Shown here one piece after another: positions 1 through 11,371 of a stretch of 64,000 nucleotides of DNA. The DNA comes from Paratrimastix pyriformis. Taxonomy: Eukaryota > Preaxostyla > Paratrimastigidae. Position numbers and translations under genes: made by a program. The stretch covers positions 62,001 through 126,000 of the forward strand of contig JAPMOS010000112.1 of the NCBI GenBank assembly GCA_027972325.1, written 5' to 3'. Position 1 is the first letter of the stretch. Each line of letters starts with the position of its first letter. The notes beneath the pieces are model-generated. The model was not told the origin of the DNA. It ran no database searches and saw only the letters and a list, made by a program, of their open reading frames with translations.

Positions 1-130
1 CCGTCCCGTCCGTCCCGTTCTTCACCGTGCCCCTCTGTGCTACGTGCGGCCTGTCCTGGTCGTGCTGCCCCTACGTCCCGTCCCTGGTGCGCCGTCCCGT
101 CCCGACCCGTCCCGTTCGTTGCCCGTCCCG
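1..130. repeat. CCGTCCCGT-type low-complexity sequence
   Basis: Degenerate direct repeats built on CCGTCCCGT at the left edge. They lie downstream of the last visible calpain exon, probably inside one of its introns. No coding exon can be supported between 1 and 600. Confidence 0.6.
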
Positions 131-489
131 TCCGTCGTCGATGCTCGCCATCGACATTCTACTTGCGCACCCAATCGAAAAGGTCTGTGTCATATGCTCC
201 GATTGCCCCTTGTCTTGCCTGTGTCGGGGACCCCTTTGGCGCGACACATGCTGCTGCCGTGCGATGTGGTGAGAGCGTGAGCTGTCCATCCACACCATGT
301 GACGGATCCCTTGTGGGTCCTGATTTCCGGTCTCGGATGTTGACGTGCTCTTCCGCCTGAGCGCTTTGCCGTTGACTGACCCTTGTTCGCTGCCGCCTGC
401 TTGCGTATGTTGGCTTGGTGGACACTGCTTGACTATGGCGCTTCCCTCGTGGACTGTGCCTACATTTCTTGCGGTGTCTCTCTTCCCTC

Positions 490-491
<2 letters not shown>

Positions 492-563
<72 letters not shown>

Positions 564-596
564 CGTGCGTGCATGTGCGTGCGTGTGCGTGCGTGT
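492..596. repeat. (TG)n microsatellite grading into TGCG
   Basis: About 34 uninterrupted TG units (492-559) followed by GTGC/GTGCGT variants. It sits just inside the calpain intron whose donor is at 609, so it reads as (CA)n in the pre-mRNA. Confidence 0.95.
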
Positions 597-609
597 TGCT
601 GTGGCGGAC

Positions 610-2674
610 CTGGGAGTTCTTGAAGAAGCGGAACTGGTAGATGCCGTGGGTGGGGTCGGCCCGCTGCAGGAGGGCCAGCAGGATCTCCGGGTGGCGGCTC
701 AGGATGATATGCAGCCCCGAGACGAACCAGCAGTTGCCCTGCGCCGCCCCCCCCGGGCCCCAGGCTGAGGCGTGGGCCCACCGAGATCGGGGGGCGGCAG
801 GGCGGCAGGGGGCAGGCCGACGCGGCGAGTGGGTGGCCGGGGGGACGGCGCGGGGAGGCTGCGGGGCAGGGGCTGCCAGGGCGGGGCGGACGAGCTGGCC
901 CTGGACGGGCACGCTGAGCTGGTCCGACGCGAAGACGGGCCGCCTGCTCAGCTCGCCCGGTCGCCGCCAGGGCCCCAGCCGACCCACAACCTCCAGCGGC
1001 ACCTGCGCCCCGTCCGCCCGCCAGGCAGCCCAACGGGGTGAGCCCGAGCCCAGCCCCGATGCCGCCCCACACGCGGTACCCCCCCCCCCCCAGGCTGGCG
1101 GACGGCGTCGGGGCTGGGGTCGAGGATGGACTCGAGGGTGGCCGGGAAGGTCGGGTCGCAGAACATGGCCCCGTCGGGCTCGGGGGCGGCCCCCGGGTCG
1201 AGGAAGGGCTCGCACTGGGCGTGGGCCTCCCAGGCGGTGCCGAGGGGGTCGCTGGCCTCGTCAAAGGGCAGCAGCAGCTCGTCGAAGGCCGTCAGCCGCT
1301 GTTGCCTGGCGGGCGGCCCCAAGCCCATGTGGGCGCGCGCAGAGGGGTCAGAGGGGGCTACCGTGGTGACCCCGCTGCTGCTGCCCGAGGGGTACCGAAG
1401 GAGGGCCGCCGCCTGGGGCGGGGGGTCCCGCTTGAATGAGAGCTGCCTGCCCAGGGCGCGCGGCTGGGGCATCAGCTGGGCCGGCTGGGCCGGGGCTGGG
1501 ACGGCCGGGCGGCCGTGGGACCCCGAGATGCTGTGCTGCCGTGTGAGAGGGACCCGGGGCGGGGATTGCGGGGGTTGAGGTGGTTGCAGAGACGCCCCAC
1601 GGCCGGCCACAGGGGTTTTGAGGGGTGGGACCGGGGTCGGCACTTGGGCCGGCCCAGGCGGCGGCGGCGGCGGCGGCGGCGGCGAAGTGGCTGCCCCATG
1701 GGGCGGTGGGTCCAGCTGGGCGCCCGGCCCGGACATGGGGGCGGCCTGGGCGGCCTGGGCGGGGTCGGGGGGCTGGCCCTCGATGAAGCCCACCAGGGTC
1801 TCCAGCCACAGGGCCCGCCGGCCGTGCCGCCAGGCGGGCGACATGACCCGCGGTTGGATGGCCTGCCCGCAGCCCCGCCCGGCAAAGCAGAATGAGATGG
1901 GGATGGCCCCGCCGCCATCCAGGGGTCCGGCCAAGCGGAACGGAAATGAGGAAGGGCGGCAGCGCGGTCCCCACGCGTCCCACCGGCGTTTGCCCGGAGC
2001 ATCCCGACGGACCTCTTCCAGCTCGAGGAGGTGCCCGCAGACGGCTCGGGCCGACGGGGAGCCCTCGGCCAGCTTGGCGGCCCAGCGGACCCGGGCCTGG
2101 CCTGTCCAGTGGGGCCCCAGGGCCTCCGGGGCCAGGGCGGCCTCGAGGGACCGCACCTGGGCAGCCACCGCTTCCAGGCTCCCGCTCGAAGCTGAGCAGA
2201 GCAGACAAGGATGGCCCGTGAGCAGGCCGTCGCTCAGGAGGAGGGGACGATGGGCCGGGGGTCAACCGGACCGGAGGCGAGAGCCTCGACCCAGCGGGCC
2301 CGAGTGGGGGTCCGCCCCCAGCCGGAGCACATCGCAAGCTCCAACATGGACAGTTCCAAGTATTGCGCCATCTGCCCCATAAAGCCAACCGCATACCGGG
2401 CGGGCGTGATGCCATACAGGGCCGGGTTGGTGAGGACGTCCATCATCCCGGAGGGAAGCGACTCGGTGATCCGCGCTGAAGGGTTGATGTTCATATGGAG
2501 ATCGGCAACCGCAAGGAAGCAATGGCCCACCGATACCGATGGCCGGCTCAACCGCCGGGCCCAAAGGGTCGCAACCACAGAATCCCATTTTTCATTGAGT
2601 TCTTTTCGATTGAGTCCTCTTTCAAGCTCCACAATTAGAGAAGCATAACTCCGGAGATCCATCGAACTAATCAT
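610..2674 (-). CDS. Calpain-type cysteine protease, 5' part (runs off the left edge)
   Basis: N-terminal 527 residues of a calpain-like protease. Exons by reading: 2272-2674, 2013-2191, 1104-1862, 892-1002 and 610-738. The catalytic-domain entry motif FCDPTFPATLESIL is followed, across an intron, by WRRPGELS and the active-site stretch VQGQL/GNCWFVSG, whose Cys is the expected nucleophile. GIYQFRFFKN matches the calpain segment after it. The first about 400 residues are an extension: a compact-looking part, then a Pro/Ala/Ser-rich linker with a Pro10 run near 1670. The His and Asn of the catalytic triad must lie beyond position 1. Start chosen at ATG 2674 (MISSMDLRS); ATG 2663 is an alternative. 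Removing the 739-891 intron joins QGQL to GNCWF exactly as in the family, so the exon model here is strong. Confidence 0.85.
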
Positions 2675-2766
2675 TTTGGCTTTCCAGAGTTGAAATTCAA
2701 AATCTGGAATAAATGAAGTTGGTCTGAAGAGAATTGGCCTCAAATTATAATATTCGAACAGACCGA
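2675..2766. promoter_or_regulatory. Short AT-rich head-to-head promoter region
   Basis: The 92 bases between the calpain start (minus) and the YTH-gene start (plus) are clearly AT-richer than the flanking genes. The imperfect palindrome TTGAAATTCAAA lies within them. Both promoters must fit here or overlap the neighbouring gene; this is inferred from arrangement only. Confidence 0.5.
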
Positions 2767-4860
2767 ATGGAATCAGAGAAAATATCCAAACATTGCTGCA
2801 AAGTCTGGAGCAGTTCTGACGACATGCCCAAAAAATGGACGAATTCGAGAACCCAGGGTCAGACCCGCTATTTCGGAAACTCCTTTGACATGCCCCGGTA
2901 TTTCCTCTTAAAATGCCGTGAGTATCCGGTGCTTCGTGCTTCGTTTGACTCCAAAATATGGCGCCTCCCGCTCCATAAGAAGCCCCCGTTCCCATCTGAA
3001 ATTTTGAATTCGGCCTTCGATGAGGGCGATGTCTTCCTGATTGCTTCAGTGAATGGGACACGCGCATACCAAGGATATGCGAAGATGCTGGAGAAAGTTG
3101 ACGTTTCACCCGACAGCGCCAATACGGTGAGACGCGGTGATCTCATTCTGTCAGCGCCCTTCGCAGTTGAATGGGTGGCAACATATCCGGGAAACATGGG
3201 CCTTGAGCTCCCTGGAAACACAGGCCCTCGAAGCGGGGGACAGGCCCCGGCGAAGCCGACCCCCTCGAACTCGGGTCTGGTCGCCACGATCCCGTGGGGT
3301 CGGTCTCACCCCGGGTTGGTGTCGCGCGCCCGTGGTCTGTGGGGGCGGCGGTGGCGGTGGCGGTGGCGGTGGCGGTGGCGGTGGCGGTGGCGGTGGCGGT
3401 GGCGGTGGCGGCGACGGTGGGGTGGTGGACAGGGAACCCCTACGAGGCTTTCGTGGTGAGCCTACTGCAGCGCGAGTGCCCCCCCGGGTGCGAGCCGGCC
3501 GCCCTGGAACGTCTCATGCGCTTCTGCGGCTGCCCCAACGTGGAGGAGGTCCCGGCCCCCGGTCCGCGCCCCCCGGCCGACCCCTTGCGATCTCCCGTCG
3601 AGTGACGGCCCTCGTGCCTCGATGCCCCCTGCTCACCCTTCCTGGCGGCCGGTTCTTTCGGGGTCCGCGCACGGCCGAGGGGCGGCAGAGGGCGCTCAGA
3701 TCTGCGCCATCATCGGCCGCCAGGCGGCCTTCCTGCGCGAGTACCAGCGCCACAGGGAGCAGGACCCGCGCGGCGACGAGCTCTTCGTCCTGCAAACCCC
3801 TGGCGGCTCCCCCGCCCCGGCAGGAGACCCCGTCGCCCCGCAGGGCCCACCCGGGGCGTCGCCGCCGGGGCGTGCCGGCTCACCGACCGGAGGCCACGAG
3901 CGCCAGCACGAGGAGACCTGGGAGGCCTTCCTGGCCGAGGTGCGCAAGGTGGGCCGGGTGCTGTACGCGGGCCACACGGGCAGCCGCCTCTACAACCTGC
4001 ATGGGCCCGCCTCGGATGCGGATATGCTGGTCATCGTGGCCCTGCCCCCCGCCAAGGTCCCCGCCCCCCCCACCCGTCCCATCCCCACCCCGTCCGGCTC
4101 CCCTACCGCCAGGCCCCCACACACACACACACCCGTCTCCCTATGCAGGACGCGCCATCGGGCCGCTCACTTTTTCGGGGGGCGGGGCGGGGCGGGGCGG
4201 GGCGGGGCGGTGGGCGCAGCTGCTGGAGGCTGGCCTGGGGCCGCTGCTGGCCTCGATGAAGAATCGCAACTCGTTCAAGCCCGACTACACCCTCCACGAG
4301 CTGGGCCGCGCCCTGGGGCTCCTCGTCGAGGTCCGGCCGCCCGCCGCCCGGTGGAAACCCTGAGGAGGGAATGGGGGCCAACCCCAAGCCGCCCGACGGC
4401 CCCGCTGATTTGCCTGGCTGCCTGCCGGCTGGCTGGCTGGGGGCCTGCCTGGGTGGCTGCAGGGCGACCCGCGCATCCTGGAGGCGCTGCACGCGGACCC
4501 GGCGACTGTGGTGGCCCGGAGCCCCGAGTGGGACCGGCTTGCTGCCCGGTTCGGGCCCCGCTTCCTGGCGGGCCGCTTCGCCCGCAAGTACCTCGCCGAA
4601 GTCACGGGCCCCGACGTCAGCCCCCCCCCCCCCCCCCCCCCCCCTGGCCTCCAGAGGACGCCCCTCTTGGACCCAGTCTCATTCGCCTCGTCCCCCCCCC
4701 CCCCCCTCCACCCAACCACCCACCTCTTGCCTGGCCCGCGACGGGCCATCGAGACCAGGGCCTCAAGAAGGCCCTCCGCTTCCGGGGCCAGCCGTCTGTC
4801 ACTCGACCCCAGCCCCAGCCCCAGCCCTCGCCGCTGGGTGCCTGCTGACGGCTCCTTTTC

Positions 4861-4905
<45 letters not shown>

Positions 4906-7401
4906 GGGTGGCAGGTCGACCACGGCCGCCCTGGCCAAGGCCTGGTACGTCTGCCGGCGCCAGCTGGGCCACGCCGAGATGCTCGCCCGGGGCCTGCCCT
5001 TGGCCCCTCTACCGCCAGGTCTGCCCACCCACGCCATGCCACCGTTATGTGCGGGGGTGGAGCAAGCGGCCGAGGGAAGGCGGCCGAGGGTAGGGGAAGG
5101 CCGAGGGTAGGGGAAGGCCGAGGGTCGGGGAAGGCCGAGGGTAGGGGGCCGAGGGTAGGGGAAGGCCGAGCAGCGGCGGAGCCAGGGCGGCGAGACCACG
5201 GGCCCGTCAGGGCACTCGCCGCGGTCATTGGAGCCTGACCCTCTCGCCTGTTGTCCTCGGGGCGGCCGGTGGGGGCAGCCCGGGCCCGACCGGGACGCGC
5301 TCCTGCGGGTGAAGGCGGGCCTGGTGCCTTCGATGAGAACCTGGCCTTCATCACGGCCAAGGTCGGCCTCGTCTCCTCGCCCATCGCCCATCGCCCATCG
5401 CCCGTCGCCCATCGCCCATCGCCCATCGCCCATCGCGCGGATGCGGGCCAGCCGCACCCCAGCGGGCCCTGCTCCTCTTTGTTCCCTGCCCCCACCTACA
5501 CACCGCACCCACGCACCCCACCCACGCACCCCACCCACGCACCCCACCCACAGCCACCCCCCACCCCCCGGTTGGCGATGGGGAACCCTCGGTGGGCAGG
5601 TGGCCGAGGTGGAGGGGCTGCTGGCCGCCCCGGATTGCCCCATCCCCGAGGAGGCATCCCCCGAGGTCGCCCTCCCCACGCCACGCCATCAATGCCCATC
5701 TCCTGCCCTCCCTGGCCACTGCCATTCCTCCCTGGCCACTGCCATTCATCTCCTGCCCTCCCTGGCCACTGCCATTCATCTCCTGCCCTCCCTGGCCACT
5801 GCCATTCCTCCCTGGCCACTGCCATTCATCTCCTGCCCTCCCTGGCCACTGCCATTCATCTCCTGCCCTCCCTGGCCACTGTCCTGCCCTCCCTGGCCAC
5901 TGACATTCATCTCCTGCCCCGCTTGCCGCTGGGGGCCGGGCCTCGCGGGACGGCATGGCGGGACAGACGCTGAGCGAGCTGGCGGCCTTCCTGGCCGAGG
6001 TGCGCCGGGCCGACCTGGCGGCCCACCTGCAGGCGGCCCCGGCCCTCTGGCCCGCCCACCGGTGGCCGTCCCTCCGCCCGGGGTGCCCCTTCATGGAGAC
6101 CCTTGGTCCCTGCCCGCCCCCCGAGGGCCCGGGCCCCCGGACGGGGGTGGCCGAGGGGCCCGCCGCCTGGTGGGCGCCCCTGCTGCCCGTGCCCCTCGAA
6201 CGGTGCCTCTTCGTCTGCTGGGCACCTGCCCTGCCCCGCCGCCCCGCCCCGCCTGCCGATGGCGCTGCTGCGGGGGCCGAGGGGCCCGCCGGGACGCTGC
6301 TCTTCGGGTACGTGGCCCCGTGGGGCTCGGTCCTGGCGGCACCCTGGGAGCCCCACCGCCAACCGCCCCCGGTGCTGGCCGGGCGGGCGGGGGGTGTCGA
6401 GCTGGCCGGCTACGAGGCGGGCCGGCTGGTGGAGCTGCTTCTGGCGGGCAACCCGCGCCTCTGGGAGTGCCTCCTCTGCCCCTGTCCCTGCCCCCCCGCC
6501 ATGGGCGAGTCTGCCCCCCCCGGCGATGGTGGGGGCTGGTGCCCCGGGTGCGGCTACCGCCCCTGGGACTGGTCCCGCTGCGCCCTGCAGCCCTGTTACC
6601 GCAGCCCTCCCTGGCGCTCCCTCATGGAACAGTGGTCCGCAGCCCCTTCTGCCACCCCTCCGCCCTCCCCCCTTGCCTGCGCCGACTGCCCGCCTGCCGG
6701 AAGAGCCACACAGAGTGGTGGGTGGTGGGTGGGCGTGGGGGCGCAGGCCCCGGCTGGTGACGGTCAAGAGCCTGAACGCCGTCTACCGGGCGCTGGACTT
6801 CGCCTTCCAGCTGCACATCCGCCGCCTCACCCGCCCCGGCCAGCACCCTCTGCCACCGGCCCCGCCCCACCGGACGAAGGAACAGCGCACCGAGGCCCGC
6901 GCCGCGGCTGCCAAGGCGCGATCGGCCGGCCCAACAGGCCGTCCGCCCACCCCTGATGCCCCCGCCGCGGCCGAGGTCCCGGGGCGAGCGAACCCAGCGG
7001 AGCAACCGGACCCCCTGCCCTCGGAGGAAGGGCCGACGGACGGGGACGGTCGGTTGGCTCCCCGGTGGTACACCCTGACCAACACCCTCCGTGCCCACGT
7101 GGCCCTGCTGGCCTGGCTGCGCGAGACGGCCACTGGATCCCCTGCCGATGCTCGTCCACCACCGCCGGGTATGGGGAAGTATGTGCATTCGCAGCCTGCG
7201 GCTCCGGCTCTGCTGCCCGAGGGGTGCTGTCCCTGTGAGCGCGCCCTCTACGAGCGCTTCCTGGTGCCCCTGGGTCAGGCTCGCGCCTGCTGGCCCCAAT
7301 GGCTCGAGCATCTGCAGCACATAGTTACTCCAGGGGCATCACAGAACTGGCTGCGGGAGTGGTTCGCCGAATGCAGGAGCTGGTTCTGGCGCCGATTGTA
7401 A
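2767..7401 (+). CDS. YTH-domain protein fused to tandem RlaP-type nucleotidyltransferase modules
   Basis: The 5' exon encodes a YTH (N6-methyladenosine reader) domain of CPSF30-like flavour: MPRYFLLK, SKIW (first cage Trp), GDVFLIASVNGT, GYAKM and FAVEW (second cage Trp). Splicing at about 3174/3244 and 3298/3433 gives KPTP...IPWGNPYE, the YTH C-terminal pattern. The same exon (3433-3548) leads into ICAIIGRQ and a nucleotidyltransferase core, GHTGSRLYNLHGPASDADML, with GS and DxD Asp residues. It continues as DYTLHELGRALGLLVE/GDPRILEALHAD, diagnostic of RlaP (COG3541, PF10127). A second copy at 5955-7401 keeps WGSVL and LVELLLAGNPRLWECLL but lacks DxD. Start is ATG 2767 or 2824; stop TAA at 7399-7401. 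Exons around 4616-5600 are uncertain: frames disagree near 4915 and 5310. Alternatively these are two or three adjacent genes, but the shared exon 3433-3548 argues for fusion. Confidence 0.72.
3346..3412. repeat. (GGCGGT)n microsatellite in intron
   Basis: Eleven or so GGCGGT units inside intron 3299-3432 of the YTH-nucleotidyltransferase gene. Confidence 0.95.
4861..4902. repeat. (CTG)14 microsatellite
   Basis: Near-perfect CTG run, probably intronic, just before the exon that begins at about 4915. Poly-C tracts at 4621-4644 and 4689-4700 lie in the same intron after its GTCAGCC donor. Confidence 0.9.
5070..5170. repeat. GGCCGAGGGTAGGGGAA minisatellite
   Basis: About six imperfect units of a 15-17 base motif in an intron of the nucleotidyltransferase gene. 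A CGCCCAT array (5380-5442) and a CACCCACGCACCC array (5500-5560) follow in the next intron. Confidence 0.85.
5697..5917. repeat. 30-base CCTGGCCACTGCCATT minisatellite
   Basis: About eight copies of a unit containing CCTCCCTGGCCACTGCCATT, some with an extra CATCTCCTGC. It fills the intron separating the two nucleotidyltransferase modules. Units are contiguous with no unique spacers. Confidence 0.9.
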
Positions 7402-7653
7402 AAAGAGAAAGATCATTTCCCCACGCTGAATATGATTGTTTGCTGGGTGGATGGGGGCCCAGAAAGGCGGACTCTATGCCTGTCCGGCAAGTCCACGAGA
7501 GACTGCGACCGAATTTGCTGCTGTCGAGTGTACCTCGGTTATTCACCCCAGCTCCCTTCCTTCCTTACTCGCCTCGTCCGTCTCGTCCCTTGTGTCTCTT
7601 TTGGAAATCGACATCTTTTGGTCCTTTCCTACGCTCAATTTTAGGTCCCGTTA

Positions 7654-9741
7654 ATGTCGACTCCCTCGGCACCCACGAGCACTGCAGAACCACAAAAGGA
7701 CTCCGTCCCCGCTTCTGCGGAGCAGCAAGCTGCTGCCCCCGCACCTGCTCAGCAGGAACAGGAACAGAAAAAGCGAGGTTTGAGCGAGTCTTGCCCTTCT
7801 GTTTTGCATATTTCATTTTCTCCTGTGCCCCTGCCCTTTCCCTCAGCCTTCTCGGATATTGAGGAGCGTATCAAATTTGATGTGGAGGAGTGCTTTGCCC
7901 GCCAGCACACAGCCTCCACCCTCATCTCCAAGATGAATTCCCAACTGTTCGTTCCCCTCGCTGATGTCCTCAAGCTGAAGAACATCAACAACGATATGGA
8001 AACTGTCCTCCGAATTCTGAGGACGTCCGAACGCGTCGTTCTGAGTGCTGACGGAACCATGATTCGCCCAAATGTCCCTGTTCCTCAGCGTTCGACTCTC
8101 TATCTTCGCAATATTCCCAGTGATATTCCCGAGCAGGTGCTGTTTCCCTTCATTCTCATGCACATTCTCACACCGATACGATGCTCTCCCGCTTTGTTTC
8201 GTCACCCTTTCTCCGCATCAACAGGTTGTTCGCGATTTCTTCGATATGGCCCAGATCGGCGGCCAAATCACCAAAATGAAGCCTGAAATCAACAATATTT
8301 TCTATGTCAGTTTTGATAGCGAGGAAACCGCTCAAAAGGCGCATGCTTCCCTTCGCGGCAAGACTTTCCAAGTCTGTGTGTCTCACCGAGAACCACTCTC
8401 AATTCGTGACCTCATCCTGACATTGTTGTTCACATTGTAACAGGACAAGCCCATTCAGGCTGGCTTCAAGTCGGAAAGTGTTCTCCGCGAAATGTCTGTT
8501 TCCATTCCACTCTTGTCCCGCCAACACGTTTATTCCGCAATAGCCATTCCTTCACCCCCGCCCCCCGGGTCGACGCCCTCGGGCCTCCCGCTGGCCTCTC
8601 GGCCCCTTCGTTCCCGTTCGGCGGCTCGTTCGACCAGCAGTACCCCGGTGGGTTCGTTCCTGGCCAGGAGGGCCAGCAGGGGTTCAAGGGCCGCGGCTAC
8701 GGAAGGAGGGGATCTGCCCAGCGGAGCGGCCCCGCTGCCGCCACTTCGACCGGCTCGGCGGCCACTCAAGGCCCCCGCCAGCCCTATCCCAAGGGCCGGA
8801 ACCCTCGCTTCACCGGTCTGCCGCCTGTGCCACAGGCTGCTCCCTTGTCGGCTCGGCCGGGGGTTTCTTTGCGACCGTTTCACGAGCCCATCCTCTTGCC
8901 CCACCCAGGCACCGGCCCCTACCATCCCGCTTCCGGCGCTGCTCCCGAGGCCAAGGCGACCTCTCCTCTCACGGGCCCCGCTGCTGGCCCCAGCGCCCGC
9001 CGCGGCGGCCGTCCTCGCCGCCAGGAGAACATGAAGTCCGGCCAGAACTCCCCGGCCTCCTTCGGCCAGGCCGCGTTCCCCCCTCTGCCCCCAAGCTCGG
9101 TCACCCGGAAGGGTCTGCGCCCCCATTCGCCCATACCCTGGAGCTCACGCCGATTCCGCGTGTCACGCGTCCGCCCCACGACCCCGCTGGACAGGCATGA
9201 AGATCTACAGCAAGGACCAGATGCTCTCCATCGTGCGCTCCCTGCGGGCCCCCGCGGACCTGGCCATGCCCGCCATCATGGCCGAGGCCCAGCTGGGCGC
9301 TCACGCGTACGTCGTGCAGGCCGAGGCCAACCCCATCGACGAGCAGTCCAAGCCGCACCCCATTGTCACCGCCCCCACGGGCCGCCGTGACTCGCTCTCC
9401 TCGCCCCGCCAGTCGCCCGCCATGGGCCCCGTCGTGGTGGACCCCATGCGCAAGAAGGCCGCCCCCGTGCCCTCCACCCCGCCCCAGGCCCCCCTGGCCG
9501 GCCCTGCGCCCACTGTGAAGAACACCCTCTCGGGCGCCGCCCTGGAGACCGCTGCCGCCCCTGCCGCCCCTGCCGAGCCCAAGTTCTCCTACGCGGCTGT
9601 CGTCAAGCGGGTTGGCTCCCCGGCCGCCCCCAAGGCCGAGCCCGCTGCTGCTCCCAAGGCCGAATCCGCCCCGCCCCCGCCGCTGCCCCCAAGGCCGAGG
9701 CCGACTCCACCGAGGCCCCCGCCCCCGCCAAGTCCTCCTAA
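7654..9741 (+). CDS. La-related protein, LARP4-like
   Basis: Residues from about 45 form a La-type winged helix (IEERIKFDVEECFARQHTA, NSQLFVPLADVLKLKNI, VLSADGTMIRPN). An RRM-like domain follows (STLYLRNIPSDIPEQ, NNIFYVSFDSEETAQKAH, then DKPIQAGFK), in the order of LARP4 proteins, which bind mRNA A-rich ends and poly(A)-binding protein. The C-terminal half is Gly/Arg/Pro-rich and holds IYSKDQMLSIV, close to the eIF4E-binding pattern YxxxxL, and KFSYAAVVKR. Exons: 7654-7777, 7847-8136, 8225-8371, 8444-8493, 8544-about 9099, about 9203-9741. Donors are GTTTGA, GTGCTG, GTCTGT and GTCTGT. Near 9675 the frame changes by one base. The frame ending EAPAPAKSS before TAA 9739-9741 is the natural continuation of the repeated PKAE pattern, so an indel or small intron lies there. 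Confidence 0.9.
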
Positions 9742-10509
9742 AGGGAGCGATCGCCTCGCCCATCGCCTCGGATGGCATGCTCGCCCGACCCCGACCCTCC
9801 GCCGCTCGGTGGGGCTGCCGGTCATTTATGCAGCGCGCCCGATCCCCTCCAGCAGCCCCCCCGTCGGCCTCCCCCCCTGGGACGGGGCGGGTGGTCTCCG
9901 CGGTGTCGCCGGCTCGCGGGGGAGCCTGAAGCTCCTCCCGGCAGTTTCGCAGACAGGCCGCGTCGCCCCCGCCCCAGCCATCGTCACCTTCCCGCCCCCG
10001 CCGCCCGGCGGCTCCCGTCACGCCTCCCATCCCCCCCTCGTGGCTCCCCCCTGAAGGAGCCTCCCTCTCCCCTCCTATCCCCTCCCCTTCGGTTGGTTTC
10101 TCTTGCAGGCCTGGCGGGTCTCCCAAAGCAACGCAAAGCAAAACCCTATCCCACTAAAAATCAGCTGGGCCCCCTCCCCTTCCCCGGCCGGGGTATTCGG
10201 TCGGCCAGGCCGAGCCCCTCCCTTCCGCTCTCCCTCTCGGCCCTCTGGCCGGGGCCGCCTCGATGGTTTCTGTTTGAGCCCTTCCCCCTCCTCCCGCGCT
10301 TCTCCTCGCCCCGTCCTGGCCGCCCCACCCCGACCCGCCAGGCCGGCCATCTCCCGTGTGCGTTCGAACGAGTGTGTGTGTGTGTGTGTCTGCACCCGCT
10401 CCGCTCCTCGTGTGCTGGCTGTTCTCAACCGAACCGACCGGAACGGAAGGGAACCCAAAAAAGAAAACCCAAAAACGTACGCCCCTCGCCCCTCCTGGGT
10501 TGGCCCTTC
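9742..10509. other. Convergent intergenic region
   Basis: 768 bases between the 3' ends of the LARP gene (plus) and the ArfGEF gene (minus). C-rich, with a short TG run at 10373-10390. Open frames here have no recognisable protein content. Both 3' UTRs presumably end inside it. Confidence 0.7.
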
Positions 10510-11340
10510 TCATCGCGGGGCTGCAGGCGGGGGCTGCGCCTCAGGGTTGTCTGCTGGGGCTGCTGCGGTGGTGGTGGCGGCCGAGGCGGCCGGGGGGGGA
10601 GGGAAGAGGTGCTCGCAGAGGCCCGGGGCGACGCCCTCGACCACCCGCCGGGTGAGCCGCCAGAGGGCGCCCTCGGCCTCGGCCTCGGGCTCGCCGCTGG
10701 GGGCCGACGAGGGGGTCGGGTCAGGGGAGGCGCCGGGCCGGCGGAGGAGGCGCGCCAGCGGGACGGCCGGGGGCCGGAGCACATCGGTGGCCACCAGGAC
10801 GAGCAGGATGTTCTTCAGGTTCTCCTGGGCCGCCTCCGCCTGCCCCCACCCACCCACCCACCCCCCACCAGCAACAACATCAGTCGATGCATGGTCATCG
10901 GTCATGGGGCCACCACCAGTCATGGGGCCATCGGTATGACACACAAAGAGCCGAGGCGCGCGTCGAAGGGACAGGAGGATGGCGGGGCGGGGCGCGGGGC
11001 GCGGGGCGCGGGGCGCGGGGCGCGGGGCGGGGCGCGGGGCGCGGGGCGCGGCGGACGAGGGTCTCGCTGTAGGGGCGGGCGTGGGTGCAGAGGCCCAGCA
11101 GGTTGAGAGCTCCCGTCCAGAGGCCTTCGAACTCGGAGCCCTCCGCCAGCAGGGCCGAGTGCCTGTCCCGCCAGCCCCAAGAGACCCGCCAGCCCCCAAG
11201 AGACCCGCCGCCATGACATGAGACCCGCCATGACCGCCATGACATGAGACCCGCCATGACACGAGACCCGCCATGACATGAGACCCGCCATGAGGAGCGC
11301 AGTCATCGCCACGAGGACCCCCGTCGTGAGGGCCGTGCGT

Positions 11341-11371
<31 letters not shown>

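Noticed and set aside
7402-7653. Frames between the nucleotidyltransferase and LARP genes as an extra gene
   Set aside because: Short, no start context or recognisable content; more likely the 3' UTR and the LARP promoter.
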